DNA of 64,000 nt, taken from Larix kaempferi. Lineage: Eukaryota; Streptophyta; Pinopsida; Pinales; Pinaceae. Each line of letters opens with the position of its first letter. The stretch's first letter is position 1. Shown here in pieces: positions 1 to 10,999 of the stretch. The stretch lies in contig BSBM01000252.1 in NCBI GenBank assembly GCA_027924585.1, positions 7,750,001 through 7,814,000 of the forward strand, written 5' to 3'. The notes below the pieces were generated by a model. That model was not told where the DNA came from, made no database searches, and saw only the letters and a program-made list of their open reading frames with translations. The translations under genes were made by a program, and so were the position numbers.

Positions 1-8
1 AAAACCAA

Positions 9-521
9 CTATGTATTCTCATTGAAAAAGTTCATATCTAATGGGTAAGGAGTATCTTGAATTTCAAGGTCGGGTTTAAGACAACTTGTTAAAAAATCTT
101 GTTTAGTTTCTGGAGACGACTGGCGGTACTTGGTGACAACAGCTTCTTCCGTAAGATTATCTCGTTCATGGGATTGAGACAGAGGTACTTCAAGGGAGCT
201 TCTAACAGCGGTAGACTCAATACGAGAAATAATTTTGGATTTTGGGGCATTCATTATTACTTTCTCAGTTTGAGAGTAGTTCATTACACACCAGGAAACA
301 AACTCGGTAAACCCTATAATTTGGTTTGGGAAAAAATATATGAAAGAAGATTGAAAAACTTTGTGTATGTTTGTTCCTTCCTTATACAACCTATCCAATC
401 TGACCTTTATCTCTATAATTGACAGTTTAACCACAGGGTCAAAAATATATTTATCCCTGTCTTCTAGGGCATTATTTATCCTGGTATGTTCGACAGCTAT
501 GGTCTCTTCCATTCCTTGCAT
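9..521 (-). CDS. Unrecognised 170-residue ORF
   Basis: An open frame on the minus strand begins with an ATG at 521 and ends at a TAG at 9-11. The product is hydrophilic. Its N-terminal half looks alpha-helical (rich in E, R, K, I and L), a tryptophan/aromatic-containing middle includes FTEFVSWCVMNYS, and the C-terminal third is rich in S, T and E. I see no signal peptide, membrane segment or known catalytic motif. A TATA-like box lies about 150 bases upstream on the same strand, and a possible splice donor (CAGGTAGG) lies in the leader, so transcription is plausible. The surroundings are repeats, so it may belong to an unclassified transposon or an endogenous pararetrovirus-like sequence rather than a host gene. 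No function is assigned. Confidence 0.3.
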   Translation of the reverse strand: MQGMEETIAVEHTRINNALEDRDKYIFDPVVKLSIIEIKVRLDRLYKEGTNIHKVFQSSFIYFFPNQIIGFTEFVSWCVMNYSQTEKVIMNAPKSKIISRIESTAVRSSLEVPLSQSHERDNLTEEAVVTKYRQSSPETKQDFLTSCLKPDLEIQDTPYPLDMNFFNENT

Positions 522-667
522 TATAAAAATAACTTAACTGGATGACAACACAAGTTTTGAAACCTACCTGACATTGACGAGTCTGCAAACAGGTCTTGCT
601 CTGTCTCTTTCTCGGTCCGCTCCACGAGAAAAATGTAAAATGTAAACCCTCACGTCACGTCTTCCCC

Positions 668-674
668 TTTTATA
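668..674 (-). promoter_or_regulatory. Putative TATA box upstream of the minus-strand ORF
   Basis: TATAAAAG reads on the minus strand, about 147 bases before the ATG at 521. GACGTGACGTGAG lies just downstream. Spacing and sequence fit a plant core promoter. This is pattern evidence only. Confidence 0.3.
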
Positions 675-680
675 ACCCTC

Positions 681-1170
681 AGAGGTGGTTTCGCATGGTG
701 TCCGGACGGTTTTCCTTACCACTATTTCAATTTGTTAAATTCCCATGTATCGACACGTGGATAGCGGTTTCAGATTTCTCAACCGCTTATCCTTTCAATT
801 TACCGCACATCTCCACAATGTGAAATGTCTCTGATACATCGATCCACCCATTCCTGTTCAATCAACGGTGATACTTTCCCACTTTTTAACCTTTTTCACT
901 TTTAACACTGCCCACGGAATCTCGGCTAGGCTCCCCGCTTTTTCCCAGCAGAAGAGTATTCCACCTGTCGATCTGCCCTAGCGCGATCTAGATCATTGGA
1001 TCATCCACCATTTTAGCTTCATTTCTTGTGAATATTCCGGAAAATCATCTCCACCGTCGAATTCCTTTCCGCTTTAATTTTAACCATTGATTTATCATTA
1101 ACGTTTGACTTTTAATGTTACAACCCACGAGAGTGGTTTCGCACGATGCTTAGGCAGTTTCCCTTACCAC
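681..1170. repeat. Diverged internal direct repeat
   Basis: The segment 681-722 (around GGTGGTTTCGCATGGTG, ending TTTTCCTTACCAC) recurs in diverged form at 1129-1170 (GAGTGGTTTCGCACGATG, ending TTTCCCTTACCAC), about 448 bases apart. The 580-610 stretch also resembles 1283-1310. The rest of 522-1180 has no gene that I can support. This looks like an old duplication of a promoter-type segment inside a repeat. Confidence 0.4.
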
Positions 1171-1180
1171 GTGGCACCAT

Positions 1181-1651
1181 ATGAGCGTTCCACCTGTCAC
1201 AATCTGAGCGTTCCACTTGTCCCCCTGGAAAACTAGATATCGACATTTTAACAACAAAATTTATATACGTTTTGCTACAAAGAGTTTGCAAGCAAGTCAA
1301 ACTTTTGTCAGAGAAATAGAGGTCGCTCTTTTGTCAGGTTGTTCTATTTTGGGGTGTTGGAAGTAGATGTTAAGGAGAAAGAGCGTATGCTCCTTCCTCC
1401 GGGGATGAGTTTTTAGGAGTGGAGAAAGTAGATATTGGCACTCTAAACACAAATTTCATAGGAACATTGCTTCGCACATTTTGATGGAAAGTGGAAATAT
1501 CCATAGAGAAAGAGCGACCGCTCTTTCTCCAAGTTCTATTTTTACAATTCCCTCGTAAAAGAAGGGGCAGCCGACCCTTCTTCTTCCCAAGATTATTTTT
1601 GTTATAGTTCGAGACTGTAGGAAGGGTCGATCGATCCTTCTTGTGTTATCC
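1181..1651. repeat. Left half of hairpin-rich dispersed repeat (copy A)
   Basis: This stretch aligns by eye with 43330-43610: GAGCGTTCCAC, CTAGATATCGACATTTTAAC, ACAATTCCCTCGTAAA and then GAAGGGTCGATCGATCCTTC. It contains imperfect palindromes of about 20-24 bases, for example at 1508-1529 and 1619-1643. The repeat stops at 1651, where the young retrotransposon begins, and resumes at 24798. Confidence 0.7.
1647..1651. repeat. 5-bp target-site duplication, left (TATCC)
   Basis: TATCC sits directly before the first LTR and is repeated exactly at 24798-24802 after the third LTR. The uninterrupted relative of this site at 43608 reads TTATCCATTATGG with one TATCC, which confirms the duplication. 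Confidence 0.95.
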
Positions 1652-2028
1652 TGTCACATACCCCAATTTTATTAAAATAATGTAATTATTTTTAAATATT
1701 CCTGAGAACATTATGTTAAATTTAATGCTAAGTAGAAATGGATGACTCAGCAGAGTCTCCAAAAAAAGGAATGTAAATTCTGAATAATTATTATTAATAA
1801 ATAAATTATGGAGACAACAGCATGGGAGAGCTGTTAAAAGAGGTTACTGGTCTAACTGGTGGATGGAATTAGGTGGAAGGACAAAAGACAAGTGGCAGCA
1901 TCCTCAAACACTTCCTGAGTTGCAGGTGGCAACTTCCCTATATTTTGGGGTCATGATTCCCCAAGAAAGTGGAATCTGAGCAGGTGGCTCATTAATGACA
2001 GTTAGCCCAACTAAGACCTAGGCAATCT

Positions 2029-2036
2029 TTTAAATA
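2029..2036 (+). promoter_or_regulatory. Putative LTR TATA box (TTTAAATA)
   Basis: It lies about 380 bases into the LTR. It aligns with TATAAAG at 36529-36535 in the diverged solo LTR, in matching context (CCTAGG upstream). The same site is 20727-20734 in LTR3. In the middle LTR (11377-11384) one base is changed, giving TTTACATA. Confidence 0.5.
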
Positions 2037-2719
2037 CTACTCAATGAACTGAGCTGGGGGTTCAGCAATTGTTCTAGAGGGAGAATACATTCAGGTGAAT
2101 GCTATTCAGGAGTCCCATTGAGGAAGTGGGAAAATAGTAAGGAAGTGTTTTGAGCAGGAAGTTGCAGTAACTTGGTTCCAGTATAGCTGTTTTGGCTGAG
2201 GGAATTATTGACCGTACTTAGATTCCGGCCAGTTAGACCAGAGCAAGCTCGGGGGTCCTGAGAAGTGCTGTCTGGGCACTCTCCAGGAATTGGTAGGGAG
2301 GAACAGCCTCCCATTGCTGTTATTGTCTACCATAGTTACAGGTTCTGTCACTCTTCCTGTTGTTGGTTTAATTTAGTTTCATATGAGATATTCTAGCACA
2401 GCTATGTTTTGATTGTTTTCAACTTCAGTAAATCAGTCTCTGTACTTTCTTTAGTATAAATTTCAGAATGCAGATGTTGTAGAAAATTTCTATTTGTATT
2501 TAAATGGAGTATTTATCTTATACAGAACCTAGTTGTTACTGTTACAGTTAACAATACTATGTTTATGCATATTCTAGAATTTCTGTTATTTGTTAAATAA
2601 TAGACAGAAATGTTAAACAGTAGATATTCCAGATTTATAGCTATTAACAATCATAAGAACAAACCTAGATAAATCTTAGTTTTACTTCGAGCTATTTTCC
2701 TGTTATAGTAAGCTACCTG

Positions 2720-2742
2720 TATATATATATATATATATATAT
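2720..2742. repeat. TA microsatellite in LTR1
   Basis: There are about 11 TA units here, about 12 in LTR2 (12068-12092) and about 11 in LTR3 (21418-21440). This 2-bp difference accounts for the length difference between the LTRs (4448, 4450, 4448). Confidence 0.9.
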
Positions 2743-5700
2743 TGCACATTTCAGTTAACTTTAGTTTCATGTTATTCTTTTATCGAGTTAACAGATAAAC
2801 AACACTCATCTTAAGGTATTGTTCTTACTCAGAACATGTTGACAGCTGTTGATTAACTGAAGGGGCAACTGTGATAATATTTCATTGTTACCAGCTTCCA
2901 CATCATATTAAACATGTACACCGTAGTCAAGTACAAACACTAGTAACTGTAGATTATTATTTTTCTTCTATCTAGTTTTAGAACACAGTAGTCATGTCAT
3001 TATAATAGAAATAACAGAATTGTTTTTAAACAAATCAAACATATTAATACAACAGAGAAACAGTCGACGAACGCAACCATCATTGGCTGTTACAAACCAT
3101 CCTAATTTACACACAGTAATAATATTTAATCATTTTACATGTCTCTCTTGGAGTTTTCTCAAAAACCTACACGGCCGTAGTCATACAATAACTCTACAAC
3201 AGACTTATGGTATCTTATTACATAGTTCTAGGTTTATATTATTCTACTCACAGTGTTGTTTAATAACAATACAAGAATCGAAAATAAACATTGTTACAAT
3301 TCATTCCCGGTCGCTATCTGGTTAACAAACTCCACATATATAGGTTGAACACAAAACAGAACCCCATTTCGCCAGAACAACCCTATGATTATAACTATTA
3401 CAGGCACAGTCGCTAAACTTTCACCATGTTCTATTTTAACTTTTCCAATAGAATAAAAACGCAGAGAGATAATTTAGGGTTTCATTTATAAACAGAGTTA
3501 TCATCCATTGCACGCACTGAAGAATACATCTATCCATACATTCCAAACACATTCTAATAATTTAACAAAACATAAACACGACCATACCAGGCCCAGTATA
3601 TATTAAGTATAAATATCATATGGCGAGGTTAAAAACCCCATGCTCAGCCATTACAAAGTACAACAACCGAAACCCTGGCCTCATAAGTCTTGGCCGTGAA
3701 TGGCCCTCCATAAACTTAACAGGGTTTCAAACCCCAATTCATTTCAAACAAAACAACTTCATACATATGACTGCACCTACAAACATCAGGTCGATAATGA
3801 CTTCAACACACAGGAGTTGCCCTCCGAGACACAACCCTAACCACTAAAACCAGCAAGGGAAGAGACAGCCGTGGATAACCAGGCTTACCCGGAGGAGCCT
3901 GCGTGGGTGACAAAGTCCTGTACACCATCAAGAGCCGCGTGACCTGTTAAATAACAAATGCCGAGGGTTTTAGTCACCACTTTGAATGCAGAGAATAGAA
4001 TTAGAAACGTAAATATACTTAATGATTATAAAACATAAAGACTGTAAACAACAAAGAGAACTGTGATTTATCTTACCGAGACATGGAGGAAGTTAACAGT
4101 GGACCATCGGTAGCTACAAGCTGAACAAACAGAGAAGCCCCATCATCTTCCTCAGATGGGTGAGCAAAAAGAAACTATCATAACATTCTTGACAGCCGAG
4201 ACAAGGTAACAGCTCCCAACGAAACCCTCACGCTGGGATTGAACCAGTCAAGAAGCAAACCCAAAGCCCAATGGCATCAACCCTCTCATAACCTAAAGAC
4301 ATTACCGAAACCCTATCTCATACCCACACCAGCACAGTGACGAACTGTAAATAGCTGGGACTTAAACTTATAATGAGCAACGAGACCACGAAGCAATAAA
4401 ACTATAGCAGACGCTATCACCAGAGCCGAGGACATACCCTATTGCCGAATGGAACCTCAAGGCCATAACCACCACACTCTGCACATTGTTACAGTGCCTT
4501 CATTACAAAACTCAGACAGGGAGGGTTTCATCCTTAGGACCCGAGCCCGAAGGCAACTACAATAACCTGTAGGGTTTCGATAGCAGCTTATATATCGCCC
4601 ATCGCATGGAGGAGATTCAACCACGTAGCACACAAATACATCAACGTAATATGGGTCGAGATTATATAGTTCAAATTGCAATCCAAATCATTATACACCG
4701 ATTCCAAATCATGTCATATATAAGTCAAACGTATAAGATAACAAATGATATGTAATCATTTGGCATATAGTGCATGCCTTGCAATTGAATCGTCGAGAAT
4801 CCCAAGCACTGGGAATGTATAATCACTACAATGATATAAATAAGAGTTAGTCAACATCACATATGGATTATTCCATAACTTAATAGGGTGGATAATACTT
4901 TAACATATTTAGTTATAAATCTTATCCATGGTAAGGGAAAAACATTAGGACTATGACAAAATCAAGTTAATGCACATTTACAATGAAACCAGGGCATAGG
5001 TTAATGTCATTAGCATATCACTTTACACAAGGTGTTGGTCAACTTCAACCCTAGAGTTTTCTCTATGGCCTAGTATGATAAATACAACCATAACACTATA
5101 TAGAATATAAAGTTTGCCAATGTATGGAATATTATGATTATTGCACAATCATTATATATATAAATTAATACCAAGCCATAGATTAATGCCATGGGCATAT
5201 TACATTTCTATGTTCATATAAGTACCAAGGTAGTCAACCTTCAAATGAAAATGCCTCGTTATTTAATACTTGAAATGTTACCAAGTCTTTAAGACAATAT
5301 ATACATTGCCATTATATACTATCATCAGAATTGCTATCAATACTATTGTTAACAGTAACAATATGAAAAATAAACCTCTATTATTAAGATGTTGAAATAG
5401 AGCTTCATCTACAGGTTTACATCGTAAAGATAGTTAAAATCAAGGCACCGTCAAGTAACATAAGTTAAACTCTAAGTGGACATTGGACTTCGATGCATAG
5501 GATTATATTGAAACAACGCTAGAGGCGTCACCTTCTCAACTCGCATTATCAATGCATGAACAAAACAGTAGTCACCGGTATTAAGTTGACAACAGGTCAC
5601 ATGATGCAAAGACACTGTTACAGCCAAAAATTCTGATATCACAAATGTTTCATTTTTAGTTACAACAGTAACATAGCATAATAATCATAAAAACATAATT

Positions 5701-6101
5701 ATAACTGAGACAATGTAAATCTTCGTAACACTTGACGATACTAGCTGAATAAGAAATATCATGACGATCATTAAGTTTTGAAGTATAGGGAGTATTGATG
5801 CTCACCAAGTTTAACATACAGTGATCCTTACTTCACTGGCGCACCTGAGAAACAAAAGACGACGTATGCATTAGCTCGTAAGCTAAGTAAGCCAGGCAAC
5901 TACGACTAGCTCTTCCCTTGCGGTTCAAAACAAAACAGTCATTAATTACAATCACCGAAATCAAAGTTTTAATAAAACAGAGTCTTTAAACAGTGTATGT
6001 TAGTTGTTTAAATTAAAACAATATCAGAAATACTACTTAATTAACATTTATTGTTACGAATAAAAATTTTAAATTTTTCAGAAATAACGGGTTCTGACAT
6101 G

Positions 6102-6119
6102 TGGTATCAGAGCCAGGTT
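6102..6119 (+). other. Primer-binding site, initiator Met-tRNA (unit 1)
   Basis: TGGTATCAGAGCCAGGTT starts two bases after the LTR end. It is complementary to the 3' end of plant initiator tRNA-Met including CCA. Minus-strand DNA synthesis would start here. Confidence 0.93.
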
Positions 6120-6267
6120 CAGACACTAGGCCTGGATGTGACTCCACTAAACTTCCGCAAACAGCGATCATAAAAGAAGATTTTGTTTTATTTATAAAAT
6201 ACTAACATATATTTCGGTTTCATGTACAGTACAGAAAAATTCTCTTTTCTGAATTTTTCAGACAGAT

Positions 6268-9200
6268 ATGGAAAAACTGGGAGAATATGCTGAGGAGGAA
6301 TCTCCCAATGCTGGGACAAGACAGATGTCAAAAGAACTTGAGGCAGAAGAAGAAATTGCTCCCACCACTGAACTGATGCAGACTATAAGAGGATTAAAGA
6401 CAGAAATGGAAACGGTTAAGAAGGATAATGAAAGAATTCTAAAGACTCAGGAACAGCTAAATCAGCTATTGATAGAAAAATTTCAAACTGACGGAAGGAG
6501 CAAACCAGCTGACTCAGAAGAAGTTAATCATCCAAGAGGGTCAAAAAGGACAAAACCAACTAAATCTGACAGCAGTTCCTCATCTGAAGAAAGAAAGGGA
6601 CAACCCAGTTATCACACTAGCAGTGACAGCAGTGAAGCTGAGATGCACAACCGAAGGAAAAAGTACAGGCCTTATGAAGAGATTTCCGGGGAGTTTAAGA
6701 AGATAAAGCCCCCAACTTTCAATGGAGAAACTGAAACTGGAGAAGAGGCAGAATCTTGGTTATCCGGGATGAGAAAATATTTTCAGATCTATAACTACTC
6801 AAATCAGCTAAAGGCAAGAATGGCCATCTACAACCTCTCGGGAAAGGCGGACATATGGTGGCAAGACCTGAAAAGGGTCAAAGGGATCAAAGAAAGAGAA
6901 GTTAATTGGAGTACCTTTAAAAGGTATTTCAAGAAGAAATTCCTGTCCGAGCAGTATTATGAAGAAAGGGCTAAAGAATTTTATGAACTAAAACTCGGAT
7001 CTATGACGATGAAGGACTTAAACAGTAAATTTTTAAGTCTGTTGCGTTATGTACCATATTTTGTCGAAGAGAAACCAAAAATACAGCGGTTTCTTAGTTG
7101 CCTGCCTTATCATATCAAGGACAGAATTGAATATGACAACCCCAAAACACTGGAAGAAGCTATGCGCAAGGCAAACTTCTGTTACGAACAGAATAAAAAG
7201 AAAGAAGGGATAGCCAGTTGGAAAGCCAAAAAGAACAGCAATCTGATCGAGTACAAGAAAAAGGAATTTGTTCCCCATAAAAATTTCAAGAATGGCAAAA
7301 ACGGGAACCACTTTAATAGTAAAAGTTTCCAAGGAAACAAAAATGGAGCTGTCAGCCATTCAAATAATTACAAAAACAGCAAAGAGACTCCTAATAACCA
7401 TGGAAACTACATCAAAAATTTTGAGCGAAAAGAACCTGTCAAGTGCTGGGAATGTAATGGGCCACATTATGCTTCAGTCTGCCCAAACAGAAAGAAACAA
7501 GTCAGCAATATTCATACTGTTCAAGACGAAATGACAGTTGGAGATTTTGCAGGAACTATGCCCCGAATCAATGCAGCGTTGGAAAACCGCCAGGCTGACT
7601 ACCAAACTTCCATGGTGGAAGTAGGAGGTATGATTAACAAAACCCCAGTTACTATATTAATAGATCCCGGTGCTAGTCTTAGTTATATTTCACCTCAGCT
7701 GGTAGAAAAATGTAATTTGACTGTTGAAAGGTTTGATAATTCTTGGTCTGTACAATTAGCTACTGGGGCTAAGAAGAAAGTAAACTGCTATGTAAAAGAA
7801 TGCATCTTAAACATGACTGATTTTAGAACTACAGTTAAACTGAACGTTTTACCACTTGGCTCATATGACATACTTATCGGAATGGACTGGTTGGAACAAC
7901 ATAGGGTCGTTTTAAACTGTTTTGACAAAACTTTTAGGTGTATAAACAGTAGTGGACAGCCTGTAACTGTTAGGGGTATTCCTAGGAAAACAGTAGTTAG
8001 GCAAATTTCTGCATTACAACTTAAAAGAGCAGTCAGGAAGGGATGCAAGACCTATGCTGTAACTATTACAGACGAGACAGATAAATCTGAAAACAACCAG
8101 AAAACAGTAGAGAACATTCCTGTCGTCAATGAATTTATTGACGTTTTTCCTGAGGAAATTCCAGAATTGCCTCCCAAGAGAGAGCTTGACTTTACCATTG
8201 AGCTGGTACCAGGTGCTGTTCCCAGTTCAAAAGCCCCGTATCGTATGAATATCTTGGAGCTTAACGAGTTGAAAACTCAGTTGAAGGAGTTAATAGATAA
8301 GAACTATATCCGACCCAGTGTATCCCCTTGGGGAGCACCAGTGATTTTCGTTAAGAAGAAGGACGGAACTATGCGACTTTGCATAGATTATCGTCAACTA
8401 AACAAGATGACGATCAAAAACAGGTATCCGTTACCTCGTATTGATGATCTGTTTGATCAACTACGTGGCGCTACGGTATTCTCTAAGATCGATCTGAGAT
8501 CGGGTTATCATCAGGTAAGAATTAAAGAAGAAGACATTTTCAAAACAGCCTTTAGAACCAGGTATGGACATTACGAATTTGTCGTAATGCCATTTGGACT
8601 TACTAATGCCCCAGCGGTTTTCATGTGCTTAATGAACAACATAATGCACAAGTACTTAGATAAATTTGTGGTTGTATTTATCGACGACATTTTAGTCTAT
8701 TCTAAGAGCGAGGAGGAGCACAAGGAACACTTACGTATCGTTTTACAAGAACTAAGAGAACAACAACTTTTTGTGAAATTTAGCAAATGTGACTTCTTCA
8801 AAGATGAAATCCAGTACTTAGGACATGTAGTCACTAAGGAAGGGATTTCAGTGGATCCCGAAAAGATTCGGGCGATTGAAGAATGGCCAGTACCTAAAGA
8901 TGTGACGGACGTTAGATCTTTCATGGGAATTACCGGTTACTACCGGAGGTTTATTGAAGGCTTTTCAAAAATAGCCAACCCAATCACTTCTTTGCAGAAG
9001 AAAGGCAAGAAGTTTGATTGGAATGCGAAATGTGAAGAAAGTTTCAAGAAACTTAAGACTTTATTGACAACTGCACCTATTCTTAGAATAGCGGACCCAA
9101 ATAAAGATTTCATAGTTTGTACCGACGCTTGTAATGATGGCTTAGGCGGAGTGCTGACTCAAGAAGGACATGTCATTGCTTACGAATCTAGGAAGCTGAA

Positions 9201-10959
9201 AATCCATGAAAAGAATTATGCCACTTATGACCTAGAATTAGCTGCTGTAATTCATGCTTTAAAGATGTGGCGACACCACCTAATAGGAAGAAAATTTACC
9301 TTACTAACAGATAATAAAGGTCTGAAATACCTTTTAGACCAGCCAAATCTAAATGCAAGACAAGCCAGGTGGCTGGCATTCCTAAGTGAATACGATTTTG
9401 AAATCCAACACATAAAAGGGAAGGAGAATAAGGTGGCTGATGCCTTGAGTAGGAATGCAAAACTGAATTTTATATCAGCTAGCAGCACTTATACCTCTGA
9501 TTTAAATGAACAGCTGGCTGAAGGGATAAAATTAGACGAAAATTATCAACATTTACAAATTACAGCCCAAGAACAGCCCACAGAAAGTTTGATAAAAGGG
9601 TATAGTTTAAACGAAAACGGATTTTTGCTGTTTAAAGACAGGCTGTATATCCCTAATGCACCTACAGTTAAGCTGTTAATTTTAGACGAAATACATAAAA
9701 CCCCTTACTCCGGGCACCCTGGCTATCAAAAGACTATCACTATGTTGAGAAAAGAATATTTTTGGCCTAACATGAAATCTGAAACTGCTGAATATTTAGC
9801 TAAATGTTTGGACTGCCAACAAGTAAAAACAGAACACCAACATCCAGCTGGATTGCTGCAACCTTTACCTATTCCTAGCTGGAAATGGGAAATAATCAGC
9901 CTGGATTTCATTACGGGTTTACCCAAAAATCAACATCAGAATGATTCAATTATGGTAGTGGTAGACAAATTAAGTAAATCAGCACATTTTATTCCTGTTA
10001 AAACCACATACAAGGCTGCAAACATAGCAGATATCTTTCTAAAACAGATTTTTCGGTTACACGGTATTCCAAAGGTTATTATATCAGACAGGGATCCTAA
10101 ATTTACAGGAAATTTTTGGAGATCCTTGTTCAAAGGATTAAACACCACTTTAAATTTCAGCACCTCTTTCCATCCTCAGACTGACAGACAAACGGAAAGA
10201 GTTAATCAAATATTAGAAGATCTGTTAAGGATGTATGTTAAAGATCAACCAGGTAAGTGGGAGGATTATTTACACTTAGCCGAATTTGCATACAATAACA
10301 GCTATCAATCATCAGCTAAGTTTAGTCCTTTTGAGGTTTTGTATGGACGAAAATGCAACACTCCTATCTCTTGGAGTAATCCAGTAGATAGATTAGTGTT
10401 AGGACCTGATTTATTGAAAGAAATGGAACAGATTGTGAAACAAGTGCAGGAAAACTTGAAGATTGCCCAGGATCGGCAAAAGAGTCAAGCAGATTTGAAA
10501 AGAACTCCTAAAGAGTTCCAGGTAGGTGAACATGTGTTCATCAAGGTAAGACCAAAGAAAAGCTCCCTAAGATTAGGAAGTTGTGCAAAATTAGCACCAC
10601 GTTACTGTGGTCCATTTGAAATTTTAGCCAGAATTGGTCAAGTTGCTTATCAGTTAGCATTACCGCCAAATTTAAAAGTACACAATGTTTTTCATATCTC
10701 TGTTTTGAAAAAGTATATTCATGATGCTACTCATGTTATTGATTGGAACATTGTACAGGTAGAACCAGAAGGGGAAGTTCTGGTAGAACCGGATTGTATC
10801 CTCGGGAGGAGGGAAATTACTCTACGGAACCGGATAATTGGACAAGTGAAGGTGCAATGGAAGCACCTTAGTCCTGAAGAATCTACCTGGGAGCTGGAAA
10901 GTAAGATGCGGGAAGCATATCCCCATCTATTCCAGCAGGTAGCTGAAGAAGAAGAATAA
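6268..10959 (+). CDS. gag-pol: Gag-pol polyprotein, chromovirus unit 1
   Basis: This single 1563-codon frame encodes all retrotransposon functions. Gag occupies about residues 1-400 and ends in a CCHC-like knuckle (C393, C396, H400, C405; the third spacer is one shorter than usual). The protease has DPGA at 466-469, with P where DSGA or DTGA is classical, as in many plant gypsy elements. Reverse transcriptase has FIDD near 804-807. RNase H starts around D953. Integrase has an HHCC region near 1143-1185 and the catalytic triad D1213, D1274, E1310 with 35 residues between the last two. A GPF motif lies at 1448-1450 and a chromodomain-like segment at about 1505-1555. Residue 1307, three before the catalytic E, is R where unit 2 and the family have G (DGQTE motif), so integrase may be impaired. 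The ATG at 6268 is the first in-frame start after a 168-base leader. Confidence 0.95.
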   Translation: MEKLGEYAEEESPNAGTRQMSKELEAEEEIAPTTELMQTIRGLKTEMETVKKDNERILKTQEQLNQLLIEKFQTDGRSKPADSEEVNHPRGSKRTKPTKSDSSSSSEERKGQPSYHTSSDSSEAEMHNRRKKYRPYEEISGEFKKIKPPTFNGETETGEEAESWLSGMRKYFQIYNYSNQLKARMAIYNLSGKADIWWQDLKRVKGIKEREVNWSTFKRYFKKKFLSEQYYEERAKEFYELKLGSMTMKDLNSKFLSLLRYVPYFVEEKPKIQRFLSCLPYHIKDRIEYDNPKTLEEAMRKANFCYEQNKKKEGIASWKAKKNSNLIEYKKKEFVPHKNFKNGKNGNHFNSKSFQGNKNGAVSHSNNYKNSKETPNNHGNYIKNFERKEPVKCWECNGPHYASVCPNRKKQVSNIHTVQDEMTVGDFAGTMPRINAALENRQADYQTSMVEVGGMINKTPVTILIDPGASLSYISPQLVEKCNLTVERFDNSWSVQLATGAKKKVNCYVKECILNMTDFRTTVKLNVLPLGSYDILIGMDWLEQHRVVLNCFDKTFRCINSSGQPVTVRGIPRKTVVRQISALQLKRAVRKGCKTYAVTITDETDKSENNQKTVENIPVVNEFIDVFPEEIPELPPKRELDFTIELVPGAVPSSKAPYRMNILELNELKTQLKELIDKNYIRPSVSPWGAPVIFVKKKDGTMRLCIDYRQLNKMTIKNRYPLPRIDDLFDQLRGATVFSKIDLRSGYHQVRIKEEDIFKTAFRTRYGHYEFVVMPFGLTNAPAVFMCLMNNIMHKYLDKFVVVFIDDILVYSKSEEEHKEHLRIVLQELREQQLFVKFSKCDFFKDEIQYLGHVVTKEGISVDPEKIRAIEEWPVPKDVTDVRSFMGITGYYRRFIEGFSKIANPITSLQKKGKKFDWNAKCEESFKKLKTLLTTAPILRIADPNKDFIVCTDACNDGLGGVLTQEGHVIAYESRKLKIHEKNYATYDLELAAVIHALKMWRHHLIGRKFTLLTDNKGLKYLLDQPNLNARQARWLAFLSEYDFEIQHIKGKENKVADALSRNAKLNFISASSTYTSDLNEQLAEGIKLDENYQHLQITAQEQPTESLIKGYSLNENGFLLFKDRLYIPNAPTVKLLILDEIHKTPYSGHPGYQKTITMLRKEYFWPNMKSETAEYLAKCLDCQQVKTEHQHPAGLLQPLPIPSWKWEIISLDFITGLPKNQHQNDSIMVVVDKLSKSAHFIPVKTTYKAANIADIFLKQIFRLHGIPKVIISDRDPKFTGNFWRSLFKGLNTTLNFSTSFHPQTDRQTERVNQILEDLLRMYVKDQPGKWEDYLHLAEFAYNNSYQSSAKFSPFEVLYGRKCNTPISWSNPVDRLVLGPDLLKEMEQIVKQVQENLKIAQDRQKSQADLKRTPKEFQVGEHVFIKVRPKKSSLRLGSCAKLAPRYCGPFEILARIGQVAYQLALPPNLKVHNVFHISVLKKYIHDATHVIDWNIVQVEPEGEVLVEPDCILGRREITLRNRIIGQVKVQWKHLSPEESTWELESKMREAYPHLFQQVAEEEE

Positions 10960-10962
10960 GTA

Positions 10963-10980
10963 ACATCGAGGACGATGTTA
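10963..10980 (+). other. Small stem-loop after the gag-pol stop codon
   Basis: AACATCG-AGGA-CGATGTT forms a perfect 7-bp stem with a 4-base loop just after the stop codon and before the polypurine tract. The same sequence follows the frame in unit 2. Its function is unknown. Confidence 0.5.
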
Positions 10981-10983
10981 CAT

Positions 10984-10999
10984 TTTAAGGGGGTGTGTA
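10984..10999 (+). other. Polypurine tract, unit 1
   Basis: TTTAAGGGGGTGTGTA immediately precedes the TGTCAC start of LTR2. This is the position expected for the plus-strand primer. An identical tract is at 20334-20349. Confidence 0.85.

Larger units (their letters stand above)
1652..6099 (+). repeat. Chromovirus LTR 1 (4448 bp)
   Basis: It begins TGTCACATACC and ends GGTTCTGACA, with TGTCA/TGACA terminal inverted repeats. It holds an 11-unit TA microsatellite at 2720-2742. Five bases distinguish it from both other LTRs: C2054, C2268, C2357, G3495 and G4266. Short frames inside it (70-101 codons) recur in all three LTRs simply because the LTRs are copies; none resembles a known protein. A TATA-like TTTAAATA lies at 2029-2036. 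Confidence 0.95.

Noticed and set aside
9-521. Endogenous caulimovirus-type coat or movement protein
   Set aside because: No coat-protein knuckle, movement-protein motif, protease or RT is present nearby, so the idea has no direct support.
2102-4681. Four short frames (70-101 codons) perfectly repeated in all three chromovirus LTRs
   Set aside because: They recur only because the LTRs are copies of one sequence. Composition and peptides look random, and none resembles a known protein.
7033-7359. Antisense 108-codon frame inside gag-pol (also 16383-16709)
   Set aside because: It lies wholly opposite a strong coding region and has no independent support.
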